NCBI RefSeq assembly: GCF_035917235.1
Contig: NZ_CP108423.1
Location: 7,221,501-7,285,500 of the forward strand
Direction of reading: 5' to 3'
DNA length: 64,000 bases
DNA from: Streptomyces sp. NBC_01294
GTDB lineage: Bacteria; Actinomycetota; Actinomycetes; Streptomycetales; Streptomycetaceae
Part shown: positions 43,922-52,477 of the stretch, piece after piece
How the letters are laid out: every line of letters starts with the position of its first letter
How positions within the stretch are numbered: the first letter of the stretch is position 1
The notes under the pieces: generated by a model
What the model was told of the DNA's origin: nothing
Databases searched by the model: none
The model's input: the letters and a program-made list of their open reading frames with translations, nothing else
Made by a program: the position numbers and the translations under genes

Positions 43922-43990
43922 GGGGCGCCGTGCCCGGGATCGGTCCTACGATCGGCGGCTGGCCGGACGCGTGGACCGAGGGGGCGAGCC

Positions 43991-44956
43991 GTGAAGTGGC
44001 CATGGAAAGCGACTGTGACTGCGACCGCGACAGCGACAGCGAAAGCGAGAACCGGGGCGAGAGCCGGGGCGGAGGCTGAGGCGCAGGCACCGGAGGGCGT
44101 GCTGCCCGCCGGCGCGGAACGGGACGCTCCACCGCCGGTGGACGCGGCCGCTGCGGCCGCCGAGGCCGCCGAGCGGGCGGCGCACCAGCGGGCGGTCGAA
44201 CGGTGGGGACACAGCGGGGCGGAGTGGCGCGAGTGGCTGGCTCGTTCCCCCGTCGGAGTCGACCTGCTCCACTGGTGGTTCGACGAGGCCGACCTGACCG
44301 CTCTGGTCGGCGAGGACCGGTACGTCGAACGACTGGCCGAGTTGCTCTCGGTGGCGTCGGCGCGCGACATCGCGGCGATGGGGCTCGGCTGCAGCCGGGA
44401 CGTCGAGCGGGCCTGCCGCTTCCCCGAGGTCTGCACTGCGGATCCCGTCGTTCCGGCGGGCGGAGAGATCGCCCGCCGCCGGCGCGGAGAGGTGCCGGGG
44501 GCGTGCAGCAGTTTCATCGACTGCTGGAGCCCGCACGAGGTCGAGGTGGACTTCACCGCGGGAGACCGTCACCGCTCGGTGCTCCTGTTCCGCGGCGGTC
44601 CGAGCGAGGCGCGGCTCTGGGTGGACGGCATGCCCGTGGGGGAGGGCGAACAGCTGGACAAGGGCGGCCTCTGGGAAGACGGGCGTTTCTTCGCCATCCG
44701 CATCGCAGGACCGGACGACCATCCTCGGCAAGGGCTCGGGCACATCGGTGCCCAGCTCTACGCCATCGTCTCGCTCCTGGTCGTCGACGCGGAGCGGCGC
44801 ACGACCCGCATCTTCGTCCCGGACCCCACCGAGAACTGGACCGAGCCCGTCCTGCGCGTGCGGGACGGGACGGGCTACGTCTACGCGACCCCGGCGGCGT
44901 ACGCGGCCGACATCCCGGACCGGGAGTTCCCCGTCGAGCCGCCGGAGGCGGGCTGA
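43991..44956 (+). CDS. Hypothetical protein with repetitive N-terminus
   Basis: A 321-residue protein. The first 60 residues are low-complexity (alternating Ala/Thr/Lys, coded by GCGACA-type hexamer repeats, then Ala/Glu), followed by a Trp-rich globular domain (GAEWREWLARSPVGVDLLHWWFDEADLTALVGEDRYVERLAEL) with four Cys between about 135 and 180 (LGCSRDVERACRFPEVC, GACSSFIDC). The C-terminal half looks beta-rich (VEVDFTAGDRHRSVLLFRGGPSEARLWVDG). No family is recognised. The start is GTG at 43991. It converges on the FAD monooxygenase gene. Confidence 0.65.
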   Translation: MKWPWKATVTATATATAKARTGARAGAEAEAQAPEGVLPAGAERDAPPPVDAAAAAAEAAERAAHQRAVERWGHSGAEWREWLARSPVGVDLLHWWFDEADLTALVGEDRYVERLAELLSVASARDIAAMGLGCSRDVERACRFPEVCTADPVVPAGGEIARRRRGEVPGACSSFIDCWSPHEVEVDFTAGDRHRSVLLFRGGPSEARLWVDGMPVGEGEQLDKGGLWEDGRFFAIRIAGPDDHPRQGLGHIGAQLYAIVSLLVVDAERRTTRIFVPDPTENWTEPVLRVRDGTGYVYATPAAYAADIPDREFPVEPPEAG

Positions 44957-44979
44957 CGGCCCCGCGGCCCGTGGCCCCG

Positions 44980-46056
44980 TCAGGCCGCGGGCGAGACCGC
45001 CCGTTCGCGCGCCAGCAGCCGGCGGATCTCGCGGACCGCGGCGCCGCCCGCGCGGTTGGCGCCGATGGTCGACGCCGACGGGCCGTATCCGACGAGGTGG
45101 ATCCGCTCGTCGCGCACGGCCCGGGTCCCCTCGACCCGGATGCCTCCGCCCGGCTCGCGCAGGCGCAGCGGAGCCAGGTGGTCGACGGCGGCGCGGAAGC
45201 CGGTGGCCCACAGGATGACGTCCGCGTCCACCCGGCTCCCGTCCGCCCAGACGGCGCCCGCGGGGGTGATCCGTTCGAACGCGGGACGGCGGTCCAGGAC
45301 GCCCGAGGCCAGACCGGCCCGGACGGCGTCGTTCAGCGGGAGTCCCGTCACGCTGACCACGCTCTGCGGCGGCAGTCCCCGGCGCACCCGCTCGTCCACC
45401 AGGGCCACCGCGGCCCGGCCCTCGGCCTCGCCGAAGCTCCCGTCGCGGAAGACCGGGGGCCGCCGGGTCACCCAGGTGGTCTCCGCCGCCACCTCGGCGA
45501 TCTCCAGCAGGTGCTGCACCGCCGAGGTGCCGCCGCCCACGACGATCACCCGGGCCCCGGCGAACTCCTGCGGCCCCGGGTAGTTCGCGGTGTGCAGCTG
45601 GCGGCCGCGGAAGGTCTCCTGGCCCGCGTAGCGCGGCCAGAACGGCCGGTCCCAGGTCCCGGTGGCGTTGATCAGGGCCCGGGCCGACCAGATGCCGGCC
45701 GAGGTCTCCACGCGCAGCCGTCCGTCGTCCCCCTCGCGTACGGCCGACACGTCCACGGGGCGCTGGACGCTCAGGTCGAAGCGGTCCTCGTAGGCGGCGA
45801 AGTACTCCCCGATCACCTGGGACGACGGCCGCAACGGGTCGGCGTCCGTCAGCTCCATGCCGGGCAGGGCGTGCATCCCGTGGACCCTGCCGTAGGTGAG
45901 CGAGGGCCAGCGGAACTGCCAGGCCCCGCCCGGGCGGGGCGAGTGGTCGAGGACCACGTGGTCGAGCCCCGCCCGGGTGAGGTGGTAGGCGCTGGACAGG
46001 CCGGCCTGCCCGGCGCCGATGACCGCCACGTCCACGTCCACGTCCACGGTCCGCAT
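44980..46056 (-). CDS. FAD-dependent monooxygenase/oxidoreductase (CzcO-like)
   Basis: A 358-residue flavoprotein with two Rossmann motifs: VAVIGAGQAGLSSAYHL at the N-terminus (FAD) and VIVVGGGTSAVQHLLEI near the middle (NADPH), plus the C-terminal VILWATGFR motif. This is the layout of flavin monooxygenase-like proteins annotated as CzcO. It would use NADPH and oxygen to oxidise a substrate that cannot be named. ATG 46056 is used; GTG 46068 is possible, and no ribosome site is obvious. It follows the P450 gene on the same strand after a 7-bp repeat array, so the two may act in one pathway. Confidence 0.87.
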   Translation of the reverse strand: MRTVDVDVDVAVIGAGQAGLSSAYHLTRAGLDHVVLDHSPRPGGAWQFRWPSLTYGRVHGMHALPGMELTDADPLRPSSQVIGEYFAAYEDRFDLSVQRPVDVSAVREGDDGRLRVETSAGIWSARALINATGTWDRPFWPRYAGQETFRGRQLHTANYPGPQEFAGARVIVVGGGTSAVQHLLEIAEVAAETTWVTRRPPVFRDGSFGEAEGRAAVALVDERVRRGLPPQSVVSVTGLPLNDAVRAGLASGVLDRRPAFERITPAGAVWADGSRVDADVILWATGFRAAVDHLAPLRLREPGGGIRVEGTRAVRDERIHLVGYGPSASTIGANRAGGAAVREIRRLLARERAVSPAA

Positions 46057-46101
46057 CAGATCGTTCACGGTTCTACTAACTCGCGCGGGCCGCGGGATCT
46101 T

Positions 46102-46160
46102 CCCGCAGCCCGCAGCCCGCAGCCCGCAGCCCGCAGCCCGCAGCCCGCAGCCCGCAGCCC
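46102..46160. repeat. CCCGCAG heptanucleotide tandem repeat (eight copies)
   Basis: Eight perfect copies of CCCGCAG plus CCC fill 59 bases directly after the P450 stop codon and 45 bases before the FAD monooxygenase start. A unit of seven is not a multiple of three, and perfect repeats of this kind are prone to slippage. It changes the distance between the two genes and the reading frame of any read-through. Confidence 0.95.
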
Positions 46161-47528
46161 TTAGCCAGTGGCCCGCTGTCGGCGCAGCGTCGCCGGGACC
46201 GGCCCGGCCGGCTGCAGGGTGAGCCCCGGGAAGACCCCGACCCGCTCGCTCCCGCTGTCCAGGTGGAACCGCTGTCCCAGCACGGCCAGTACGAGGGCCG
46301 CCTCCACCAGCGCGAACCGCGCTCCCAGACAGGTCCGCGGGCCGCCGCCGAAGGGGAACCAGGCGTGTTCGGGCACCGGATGCGGGGCGTCCGCGTCCCA
46401 CCGCTCGGGCCGGAAGGCCTCCGGGTCGGGGAACCACCGCTCGTCCCGGTGCATCGACCAGGGGCTGGTCCACACCGCCGTCCCCGCCCGCACCGCCCGC
46501 CCGCCGATGGACGCGCCCTCGGCGGCCACCGCCGAGATCAGCCAGATCGGCGGATAGATCCGCAGCGCCTCCTTGACCACCTGCTGCGTCCACGGCAGCC
46601 GCGCGTAGTCCTCGTACGTCGGCAGCCGTCCGCCGAGCACCCGGTCCAGCTCCTCCGTCAACCGGGCCCGCGCCTCGGGCGCCCCCGACAGCAGCTGCCA
46701 GGCCCAGGTCAGGGTGGTGGAGGTGGTCTCGTGGCCGCCGATGTAGAGGGTGATCGACTCGTCCCGCAGCTCCTTGCGGGACAGCGGGCCGCCGTGTTCG
46801 TCGCGGGCCGCGAGCAGCCGGCTCAGCAGGTCGTCCCGTTCCGCGCCGGCCGCCGAGGCCGCCTCGTGCTCCTGTATGACGTGCTCGATCTCCCGGTCCA
46901 GGACCGCCACGGCCTGCTGCATCCGGCGCCGTCCGGGCGTGCGCACCCACGGCGGCAGGAAGAGCGTCAGCCCCCTGAACTCCGCCCCCAGTTCCCGCTG
47001 CGCCGTGGCCATGGCCGCGCTGATGGGCGCCTCCCGGCCGGAGGCATCGCTCCCGAACAGCGTGCGCACCGCGATCCGCTGGGTGAGCCCGGCCATCTCC
47101 CGGTGCACGTCGATCCGCGCGCCCTCGCGCCAGCCGGCGGCCAGGGCGTCCGCGCACTCCACCATCGTGGCGGCGTACGAACGCACCTGGCGCGGCCGCA
47201 CGGCAGGCTGGACCAGGGCCCGCTTGCGCCGCCAGTCGTCCCCGGTGGCGACGACCACCCCGTCGCCCAGCAACCGGTGGAAGGCCCAGCCCAGTTCCAT
47301 CGGCTTGAAGGTCGACTCGACGGCGCCGAGCAGTTCCGCGGCGTGCTCCGGCCGGGAGACCAGGATGTTGCGCTGCGGGCCGAGCGCCCAGGGCACCCAG
47401 TCTCCGTAGTCGTCGCGCAGGGACTCGAAGAAGGCCAGCGGATCGCGGGCGAAGGCGGGCAGGTTACCGAGCAGGGGCCACCGGCGCGGTCCGCCGTTCC
47501 GGGTGCCCGGAGGCGGGGTCGCGGTCAC
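46161..47528 (-). CDS. Cytochrome P450
   Basis: A 455-residue P450. The heme-ligand loop is FPFGGGPRTCLGARF with Cys400; the I-helix oxygen-binding segment is YIGGHETTSTTLTW; the K-helix ExxR is KEALRIYPP; and the 'PERW' meander follows. The N-terminus lacks a membrane anchor. The GGHETT form and overall features place it among CYP102/CYP1xx-like fatty-acid or terpene oxidisers rather than macrolide hydroxylases, but that is weak inference. It needs a ferredoxin and reductase, none of which is nearby. ATG 47528. Confidence 0.93.
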   Translation of the reverse strand: MTATPPPGTRNGGPRRWPLLGNLPAFARDPLAFFESLRDDYGDWVPWALGPQRNILVSRPEHAAELLGAVESTFKPMELGWAFHRLLGDGVVVATGDDWRRKRALVQPAVRPRQVRSYAATMVECADALAAGWREGARIDVHREMAGLTQRIAVRTLFGSDASGREAPISAAMATAQRELGAEFRGLTLFLPPWVRTPGRRRMQQAVAVLDREIEHVIQEHEAASAAGAERDDLLSRLLAARDEHGGPLSRKELRDESITLYIGGHETTSTTLTWAWQLLSGAPEARARLTEELDRVLGGRLPTYEDYARLPWTQQVVKEALRIYPPIWLISAVAAEGASIGGRAVRAGTAVWTSPWSMHRDERWFPDPEAFRPERWDADAPHPVPEHAWFPFGGGPRTCLGARFALVEAALVLAVLGQRFHLDSGSERVGVFPGLTLQPAGPVPATLRRQRATG

Positions 47529-47645
47529 GCAGGCATGGTGACAGCAGGCCCCGCAGGGCGCCAGAGTGCGGACCGGGCGGTCACGGACCGCGCTGTACGG
47601 GGCCCTGCGTTCCCTCGCCCGGACGGGCAGACGGGCAGACCGCGC

Positions 47646-48335
47646 TCAGGCGATCCGTGCGGCGGTCCGCCGTGCGGTCAGCCAGTCGTAGGCCGCGTCC
47701 GCGGTGAACTCCGGCTGCCCGCCCGGGAAGAGGAGCCCGACGGACGCGAAGGCCGGGTCGTCGGCGATGTCCGCCACGTACGGCACGGCCACGCAGTCCA
47801 TGCCGGCGGCGAGGGCGGCCCGTGCCCCCGGCGTCGCGTCCTCGACGACCACGCAGTCGGCGGGCTCGGCGCCCAGCCGGCGGGCCGCCTCCAGGAACAC
47901 GTCCGGGGCGGGCTTGCCGTGCGTGACCTCCTCGGCGGAGACCGCGGTGGTCAGCAGCGCGTCCAGCCCGGTGCCCGCCAGCACGGCGTCGATCGCCTCG
48001 CGCGAGGAGCCGGAGGCCACCGCCATCGGCACGCCCTCGGCGTGCAGGCGATCGACGAACTTCCGCATCTGCGGGAAGACCTCGGTCCGGGTGCGGGCCA
48101 GTTCCAGGTAGGCGGCGTTCTGCTCCGCGAGCAGCTGTTCGACGGGCGCCAGGATCCCGTACCGGTCCTTGAGGATCTCCAGCGTCTCCCGGGTCCCGAT
48201 GCCGATGAAGCGGGAGTGCTGCTCCCACGTGAAATCGGGGACCCCGTGCCGCTCCAGGGTGCGGCGCCCGGACTCGTAGTAGTTCGGCTCGCTGTCCACG
48301 AGGGTGCCGTCGAGATCGAATATGACGGAAATCAT
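47646..48335 (-). CDS. HAD family hydrolase (beta-phosphoglucomutase-like)
   Basis: A 229-residue HAD phosphatase: motif I IFDLDGTLVDSEPNYY (Asp nucleophile at residue 7, second Asp at 9), motif II VASGSS, the Lys of motif III in THGKPAPDVFLEAARRLG, and motif IV VVEDATPGARAALAAGM. The cap between residues about 16 and 80 is helical, as in subfamily I. It dephosphorylates a sugar phosphate or similar small molecule; the substrate is unknown. It lies 45 bases downstream of an Lrp regulator gene in the same direction. Confidence 0.92.
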   Translation of the reverse strand: MISVIFDLDGTLVDSEPNYYESGRRTLERHGVPDFTWEQHSRFIGIGTRETLEILKDRYGILAPVEQLLAEQNAAYLELARTRTEVFPQMRKFVDRLHAEGVPMAVASGSSREAIDAVLAGTGLDALLTTAVSAEEVTHGKPAPDVFLEAARRLGAEPADCVVVEDATPGARAALAAGMDCVAVPYVADIADDPAFASVGLLFPGGQPEFTADAAYDWLTARRTAARIA

Positions 48336-48380
48336 CCGCTGCGCCCGTCCTGCCGGTTGTGGCCTGTCTCAGTCATCCTG

Positions 48381-48860
48381 TCAGGCTTTGCGGGCATTTC
48401 GACCCAGGGCCTCGATCAGCGGCAGCAGCCGGTGCGGGACCCGCTCGCGCAGGGCCACCTCCGTGCGGGTGCGGACCACGCCCGGCATCTGGATCAGCCG
48501 CTGGATCACGTCCTCCAGGTGCGCGTTGTCCCGGGCCGCCACGCGGGTCAGCAGGTCCCCGCCGCCGGTGATCGAGAAGGCCTCGATGATCTCCGGTATG
48601 GCGGCCAGCGCGTCGCCCACGTCGTCCAGATGGCCCTGGGTGACCTCGATGTGCACGAAGGCCAGCACCGGGTGCCCCAGCGCGGCGGGGGAGACCACCG
48701 GCCCGGTCCCGGTGATCACGCCCGTGCGCTCCAGCCGGTCCAGCCGGGCCTGCAGCGTGCCGCGCGCGACGCCGAGGATCCGGGCGTACTCGCGGACGCT
48801 GGTGCGCGGCTGCTCGATCAGCAGGCGCAGGATTCTGGTGTCGAGCTCGTCCACCGCCAT
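48381..48860 (-). CDS. Lrp/AsnC family transcriptional regulator
   Basis: A 159-residue regulator: a helix-turn-helix (DELDTRILRLLIEQPRTSVREYARILGVARGTLQARLDRLERTGVI) and a ligand-binding RAM domain (VLAFVHIEVTQGHLDDVGDALAAIPEIIEAFSITGGGDLLTRVAARDNAHLEDVIQRLIQMPGV). Family members sense amino acids and form octamers. It begins at ATG 48860 and may control the downstream HAD gene. Confidence 0.93.
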   Translation of the reverse strand: MAVDELDTRILRLLIEQPRTSVREYARILGVARGTLQARLDRLERTGVITGTGPVVSPAALGHPVLAFVHIEVTQGHLDDVGDALAAIPEIIEAFSITGGGDLLTRVAARDNAHLEDVIQRLIQMPGVVRTRTEVALRERVPHRLLPLIEALGRNARKA

Positions 48861-48885
48861 GCCGCGACTGTACCAATGGCCCCGT

Positions 48886-49647
48886 TCACGCAGGTCCTTC
48901 CCGGCCAGAGGTCTGGTCGGTGTGCAACCGGGGCTCGGCCCGGTAGGACAGGCCCACCACCAGCACCACCGCCGCGGTCGGCAGCAGCAGCCAGTTCACC
49001 GTCCAGCCGGCCCGCACGAGCAGCGCCCCGAGGAATCCACCGGCGAACATCGCCAGCACGGACAGGCCGCGCAGCGCCCAGCGGGACGTACCGAACCCGA
49101 AGACGTTGCCCCGCCCCATGGCGGCGCCGCCGAGGAAGGCGGTCATGGACCGGGTGACCAAGGTCGTCGGCACCCCCGGCAGGTTGGCCCGCAGGATCGT
49201 GGTGTTGCGCAGCCCCATCGCCAGGGCCAGGATCGCCGACACCGTCAGGTGGCGGTCGGTCGGAGACCCGTAGTGCGGCACCAGCCCCCACCCCGCGGCC
49301 GCGGCGGCGACGATCAGCCCGGACTCGACGATCAGGCCCGTGATGAACCAGCGCTTCCCGCGGGCCTCGGCGAGGGCCTCCAGCCGTGCCCCGCAGACCA
49401 CTCCGAGGACGAAGGCGGCCAGCGAGACCGCTGCGGCCAGCGCCGGCAGATTGCCCACCCGTGCGGCACCGAAGGCCAGGAACAGCACGTTGCCGGTCTG
49501 CATCGCCGTGAACACCGGCCCGAGCGCGAGCAGGCTCACCGCCTCCACCACCCCGGTCACCACGGTCAGTGCGATCATCAGCGTGGGCATGAGCAGGGGG
49601 AGCCGCCGCGGACCGGCCGCCCGCCCGGCCTCTCGGTTCTCCTCCAT
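48886..49647 (-). CDS. YoaK family membrane protein (DUF1275)
   Basis: A 253-residue membrane protein with about six hydrophobic helices and the DUF1275 signatures VVTGVVEAVSLLALGPVFTAMQTGNVLFLAFG and MGLRNTTILRANLPGVPTTLVTRSMTAFLGG. Function is unknown; some members lie near transporters. The start is set at ATG 49647 (MEENREAGRAAG), since the longer frame covers promoter sequence. It is divergent from the histidine phosphatase gene. Confidence 0.9.
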   Translation of the reverse strand: MEENREAGRAAGPRRLPLLMPTLMIALTVVTGVVEAVSLLALGPVFTAMQTGNVLFLAFGAARVGNLPALAAAVSLAAFVLGVVCGARLEALAEARGKRWFITGLIVESGLIVAAAAAGWGLVPHYGSPTDRHLTVSAILALAMGLRNTTILRANLPGVPTTLVTRSMTAFLGGAAMGRGNVFGFGTSRWALRGLSVLAMFAGGFLGALLVRAGWTVNWLLLPTAAVVLVVGLSYRAEPRLHTDQTSGREGPA

Positions 49648-49717
49648 GACGCCCGACAGTGACACGCCCACCCGGATCCCCCCGCGCCGACATGCCGCAG
49701 GGCATAGGGTCCGAAGG

Positions 49718-50311
49718 GTGAGCGACCTGTTGCTGGTGAGGCACGGAGAGACCGAGTGGAGCGCGAACGGGCGGCACACCGGACGCACCGACATCCCGCT
49801 GACCGCGCGCGGGGTCGAGGAGGCCATCTCCCTGGCGCCCTTCTTCCTCGACCGACACCCGGCCCTGGTGATGGCGAGCCCGCTGCGCCGGGCCCTCGCC
49901 ACGGCCGACCTGGCGGGGCTCACCGGCTCGGCCACGGACCCCGATCTGTACGAATGGGACTACGGCGGATACGAGGGCGTCACCACCAACGAGATCCGGA
50001 AGACCACGCCGGACTGGTCCCTGTGGACCGACGGCGTCCCGCCCGGCGACGCCGCGCACCCCGGTGAGAACGCCGCCCAGGTGGGCGCCCGCGCGGACCG
50101 CGCCCTGGCCCGGGTCGCCCCCGTGCTCCGCGCGGACGACGGCGACGTGGTGATCGTCGCCCACGGCCACTTCCTGCGTGTCCTGACCGCCCGCTACCTG
50201 GGCCTGGAGCCCGAGAACGGCCGGCTGTTCCTGCTGCGCACCGGCACCGTCAGCACGCTCTCCACGGAACACGGCCTCCCCGTGATCGCGGGCTGGAACA
50301 CCCGCCCCTGA
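49718..50311 (+). CDS. Histidine phosphatase family protein
   Basis: A 197-residue phosphoglycerate-mutase-like phosphatase: LLLVRHGETEWSANGRHTGRTDIPLTARG has the phosphorylated His (RHGE) and neighbouring Arg, ASPLRRALATADLAG the next Arg, and VIVAHGHFLRVL the second catalytic His. It acts on small phosphorylated metabolites; the substrate is unknown. The GTG at 49718 follows GAAGG closely and is the only start preceding the RHG motif. Confidence 0.92.
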   Translation: MSDLLLVRHGETEWSANGRHTGRTDIPLTARGVEEAISLAPFFLDRHPALVMASPLRRALATADLAGLTGSATDPDLYEWDYGGYEGVTTNEIRKTTPDWSLWTDGVPPGDAAHPGENAAQVGARADRALARVAPVLRADDGDVVIVAHGHFLRVLTARYLGLEPENGRLFLLRTGTVSTLSTEHGLPVIAGWNTRP

Positions 50312-50362
50312 CCGCGGCCGCGTCGCCTCGCGCAGCGGTGCGGCGTGCGTGACCATTCGTAC

Positions 50363-51871
50363 ATGGCCCACGACAGCGCAGGTGACGGACCCGGGACGGA
50401 GATCCAGGGAGAGGGGCTCAAGGCCAACGCGATCGGGTTCCTCGACGCGCTGGTCATCGGCCTGAACTCGACCTCGCCTGCCTACTCCCTGGCCGCCGTC
50501 CTCGGGCCGATCGTGGCCCTGGTCGGGATCTACGCGCCCGGCGTGATGCTGGCCTCCTTCGTGCCGATGCTGCTCATCGCCGCCGCCTTCTACTACCTGA
50601 ACAAGGTCGACCAGGACTGCGGGACGACCTTCTCGTGGGTCACCCGGGCCATGGGCCCCTGGGCGGGCTGGCTCGGCGGCTGGGCCATCGCCATGACGGG
50701 CGTGCTGGTCATCGGATCGCTGGCGGACGTCGCCGTCAACTTCGGCCTGCTCGCCGCCGGACTCGACAGCTGGGCCGCCAACGCCGTGATCCGGCAGGGC
50801 CTCACCGTCGCCGTGATCCTCGTCATGACCGCGATCTGCGTCATCGGCACCGAGCTCTCGGCCCACCTGCAGGACATCCTCATCCTCGCCCAGGTCTTCT
50901 TCCTGCTGGCCTTCGCGGTGGTCGCCATCTCCCGCATCTACGCCGACACCAGCACCCTCGAGGCGATCGAGCCGTCCCTCACCTGGCTCAACCCCTTCGG
51001 CGCCGGCGGCGCCGCCCTCACCGGCGGACTGCTGCTCGGCGTGTTCATGTACTGGGGCTGGGAGTCCGCGGTCAACCTCACCGAGGAGACCGAGAACTCC
51101 GCCACGGCGCCCGGCAGGGCCGGGATCTGGTCGACGGTCATCCTCCTGGTCACCTACCTGTCCGTGTGCTTCGCGGTCGTCGGCTACGCCGGCACCACCT
51201 TCCTCGCCGAGAACGCGGCCGAGGAGGAGGCGATCTTCGCCGTGCTCGCCCACGAGGTCATGGGGGGCTGGGACTGGGTGGTCCTCCTCGCCGTCTGCAC
51301 CTCCGCGCTCGCCTCCACCCAGACCACGATCATCCCGGCCTCCCGCACCGCCCTGTCCATGGCCCGCCGGCACGCGCTGCCACCGCCGCTCGCCCACATC
51401 CACCAGCGGTTCCGGACCCCGGACGTGAGTACGTGGTGGGTGGCCGGCATCGCCATCGGCTGGTACCTCGTCGTCAACCAGATCAGCGAGAACGCGCTCC
51501 TGGACTCCCTCACCGCGCTCTCCCTGCTCATCGCCTTCTACTACGCGCTCACCGGCCTGGCCTGCGCCGTCTACTACCGCCGCCACCTCTTCGAGAGCGC
51601 GCACAACCTCCTGCTCATCGGGGTGGGCCCGGTGGTCGGCGCCGGCCTGCTGATCTGGCTGCTGGTGGAGTCGATCGGAGACATGTCCGACCCGGAGAAC
51701 TCGGCGAGCGGCGTCTCCTGGTTCGGGCTCGGCCCGCCGCTGGTCATCGGGATCGCGATCGCCGTCGTCGGCGTGCTCGTCATGTGCTTCTGGCGGGTAC
51801 GGGACGGCAGGTTCTGGCAGGAGCGGCGGGGTGTGGTCGACCCGGCCCTCGTCCATGCCGGCAAGCGCTGA
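50363..51871 (+). CDS. APC family amino-acid/polyamine permease
   Basis: A 502-residue transporter with about twelve hydrophobic segments. The start of TM1, FLDALVIGLNSTSPAYSLAAVLGPI, is the APC unwound-helix region, and YWGWESAVNLTEETENSATAPGRAGIWSTVIL is the TM6 to loop region of amino-acid permeases. It probably imports an amino acid or amine by proton or sodium symport. GTG at 50345 would add six residues; neither start has a strong ribosome site. The stress protein gene follows after nine bases and is co-transcribed. Confidence 0.92.
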   Translation: MAHDSAGDGPGTEIQGEGLKANAIGFLDALVIGLNSTSPAYSLAAVLGPIVALVGIYAPGVMLASFVPMLLIAAAFYYLNKVDQDCGTTFSWVTRAMGPWAGWLGGWAIAMTGVLVIGSLADVAVNFGLLAAGLDSWAANAVIRQGLTVAVILVMTAICVIGTELSAHLQDILILAQVFFLLAFAVVAISRIYADTSTLEAIEPSLTWLNPFGAGGAALTGGLLLGVFMYWGWESAVNLTEETENSATAPGRAGIWSTVILLVTYLSVCFAVVGYAGTTFLAENAAEEEAIFAVLAHEVMGGWDWVVLLAVCTSALASTQTTIIPASRTALSMARRHALPPPLAHIHQRFRTPDVSTWWVAGIAIGWYLVVNQISENALLDSLTALSLLIAFYYALTGLACAVYYRRHLFESAHNLLLIGVGPVVGAGLLIWLLVESIGDMSDPENSASGVSWFGLGPPLVIGIAIAVVGVLVMCFWRVRDGRFWQERRGVVDPALVHAGKR

Positions 51872-51880
51872 GGAGTCCCG

Positions 51881-52309
51881 ATGTCCGTGGTCCTTGGATA
51901 CGACGAGTCGCCCGGCGCCGAACGGGCCCTGATGGTGGCGCTGGAGGTGGCCACCGCCTTCGGCGAGCCGCTCGTCCTCGTCTACGGGGCGGCCGCCCCG
52001 GGCGCTGCCGGCGAGGAGTACCGCGCCCACCGGGAAGCCATCCGTCAGGCGGGCCGCAGCGCCCTGGCGCACGCCGTCGAGGAAGCCGACGCCGCCGGTG
52101 TCCCGTCGACGGTCGAGGTGGTCGACGAGAAGCCGGCCCAGGCCCTGCTGGACGCCGCCGAGCGGCACCGGGCCCGGGTCATCATCGTCGGCAGCTGGGG
52201 CGACAGCCCGATGCGCGGCGCCCTGCTCGGCTCCACCCCGCACAAGCTCCTGCACCTCTCGCCGGTCCCGGTGCTGTGCGTACCGACCGAGGGCGGGCCC
52301 GGCCGGTGA
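51881..52309 (+). CDS. Universal stress protein, ATP-binding type
   Basis: A 142-residue Usp. The C-terminal GSWGDSPMRGALLGSTPHKLLHLSPVPVLCVP matches the G-2x-G-9x-G(S/T) ATP-binding motif of UspFG-type proteins, and VVLGYDESPGAERALMVALEVA is the N-terminal strand and helix. Together with the APC permease upstream it forms a two-gene operon; pairing of permeases with Usp proteins is common and may reflect regulation of transport by ATP or stress. Confidence 0.92.
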   Translation: MSVVLGYDESPGAERALMVALEVATAFGEPLVLVYGAAAPGAAGEEYRAHREAIRQAGRSALAHAVEEADAAGVPSTVEVVDEKPAQALLDAAERHRARVIIVGSWGDSPMRGALLGSTPHKLLHLSPVPVLCVPTEGGPGR

Positions 52310-52477
52310 CGGTACGGGCCTTCGCGGCGCCGGCGGCGGCGGTGCCGGGCCCGGAAGGCGGCTGAACCCTCGCCAAGGGCCTGCCGGTACCGGGCCCGCG
52401 GGGCCGCGCCGGGTGCGGCAGGCTCGCGGGGGAGAAGCGGCTGCGGCCGCCGCCGGCCGCCTGGAAGACTGGACCCC

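Noticed and set aside
46102..46160. CRISPR-like array
   Set aside because: It is a simple head-to-tail 7-bp repeat with no spacers and no cas genes; the other tandem repeats (7755-7844, 20531-20600, 24948-24971) also lack spacers.
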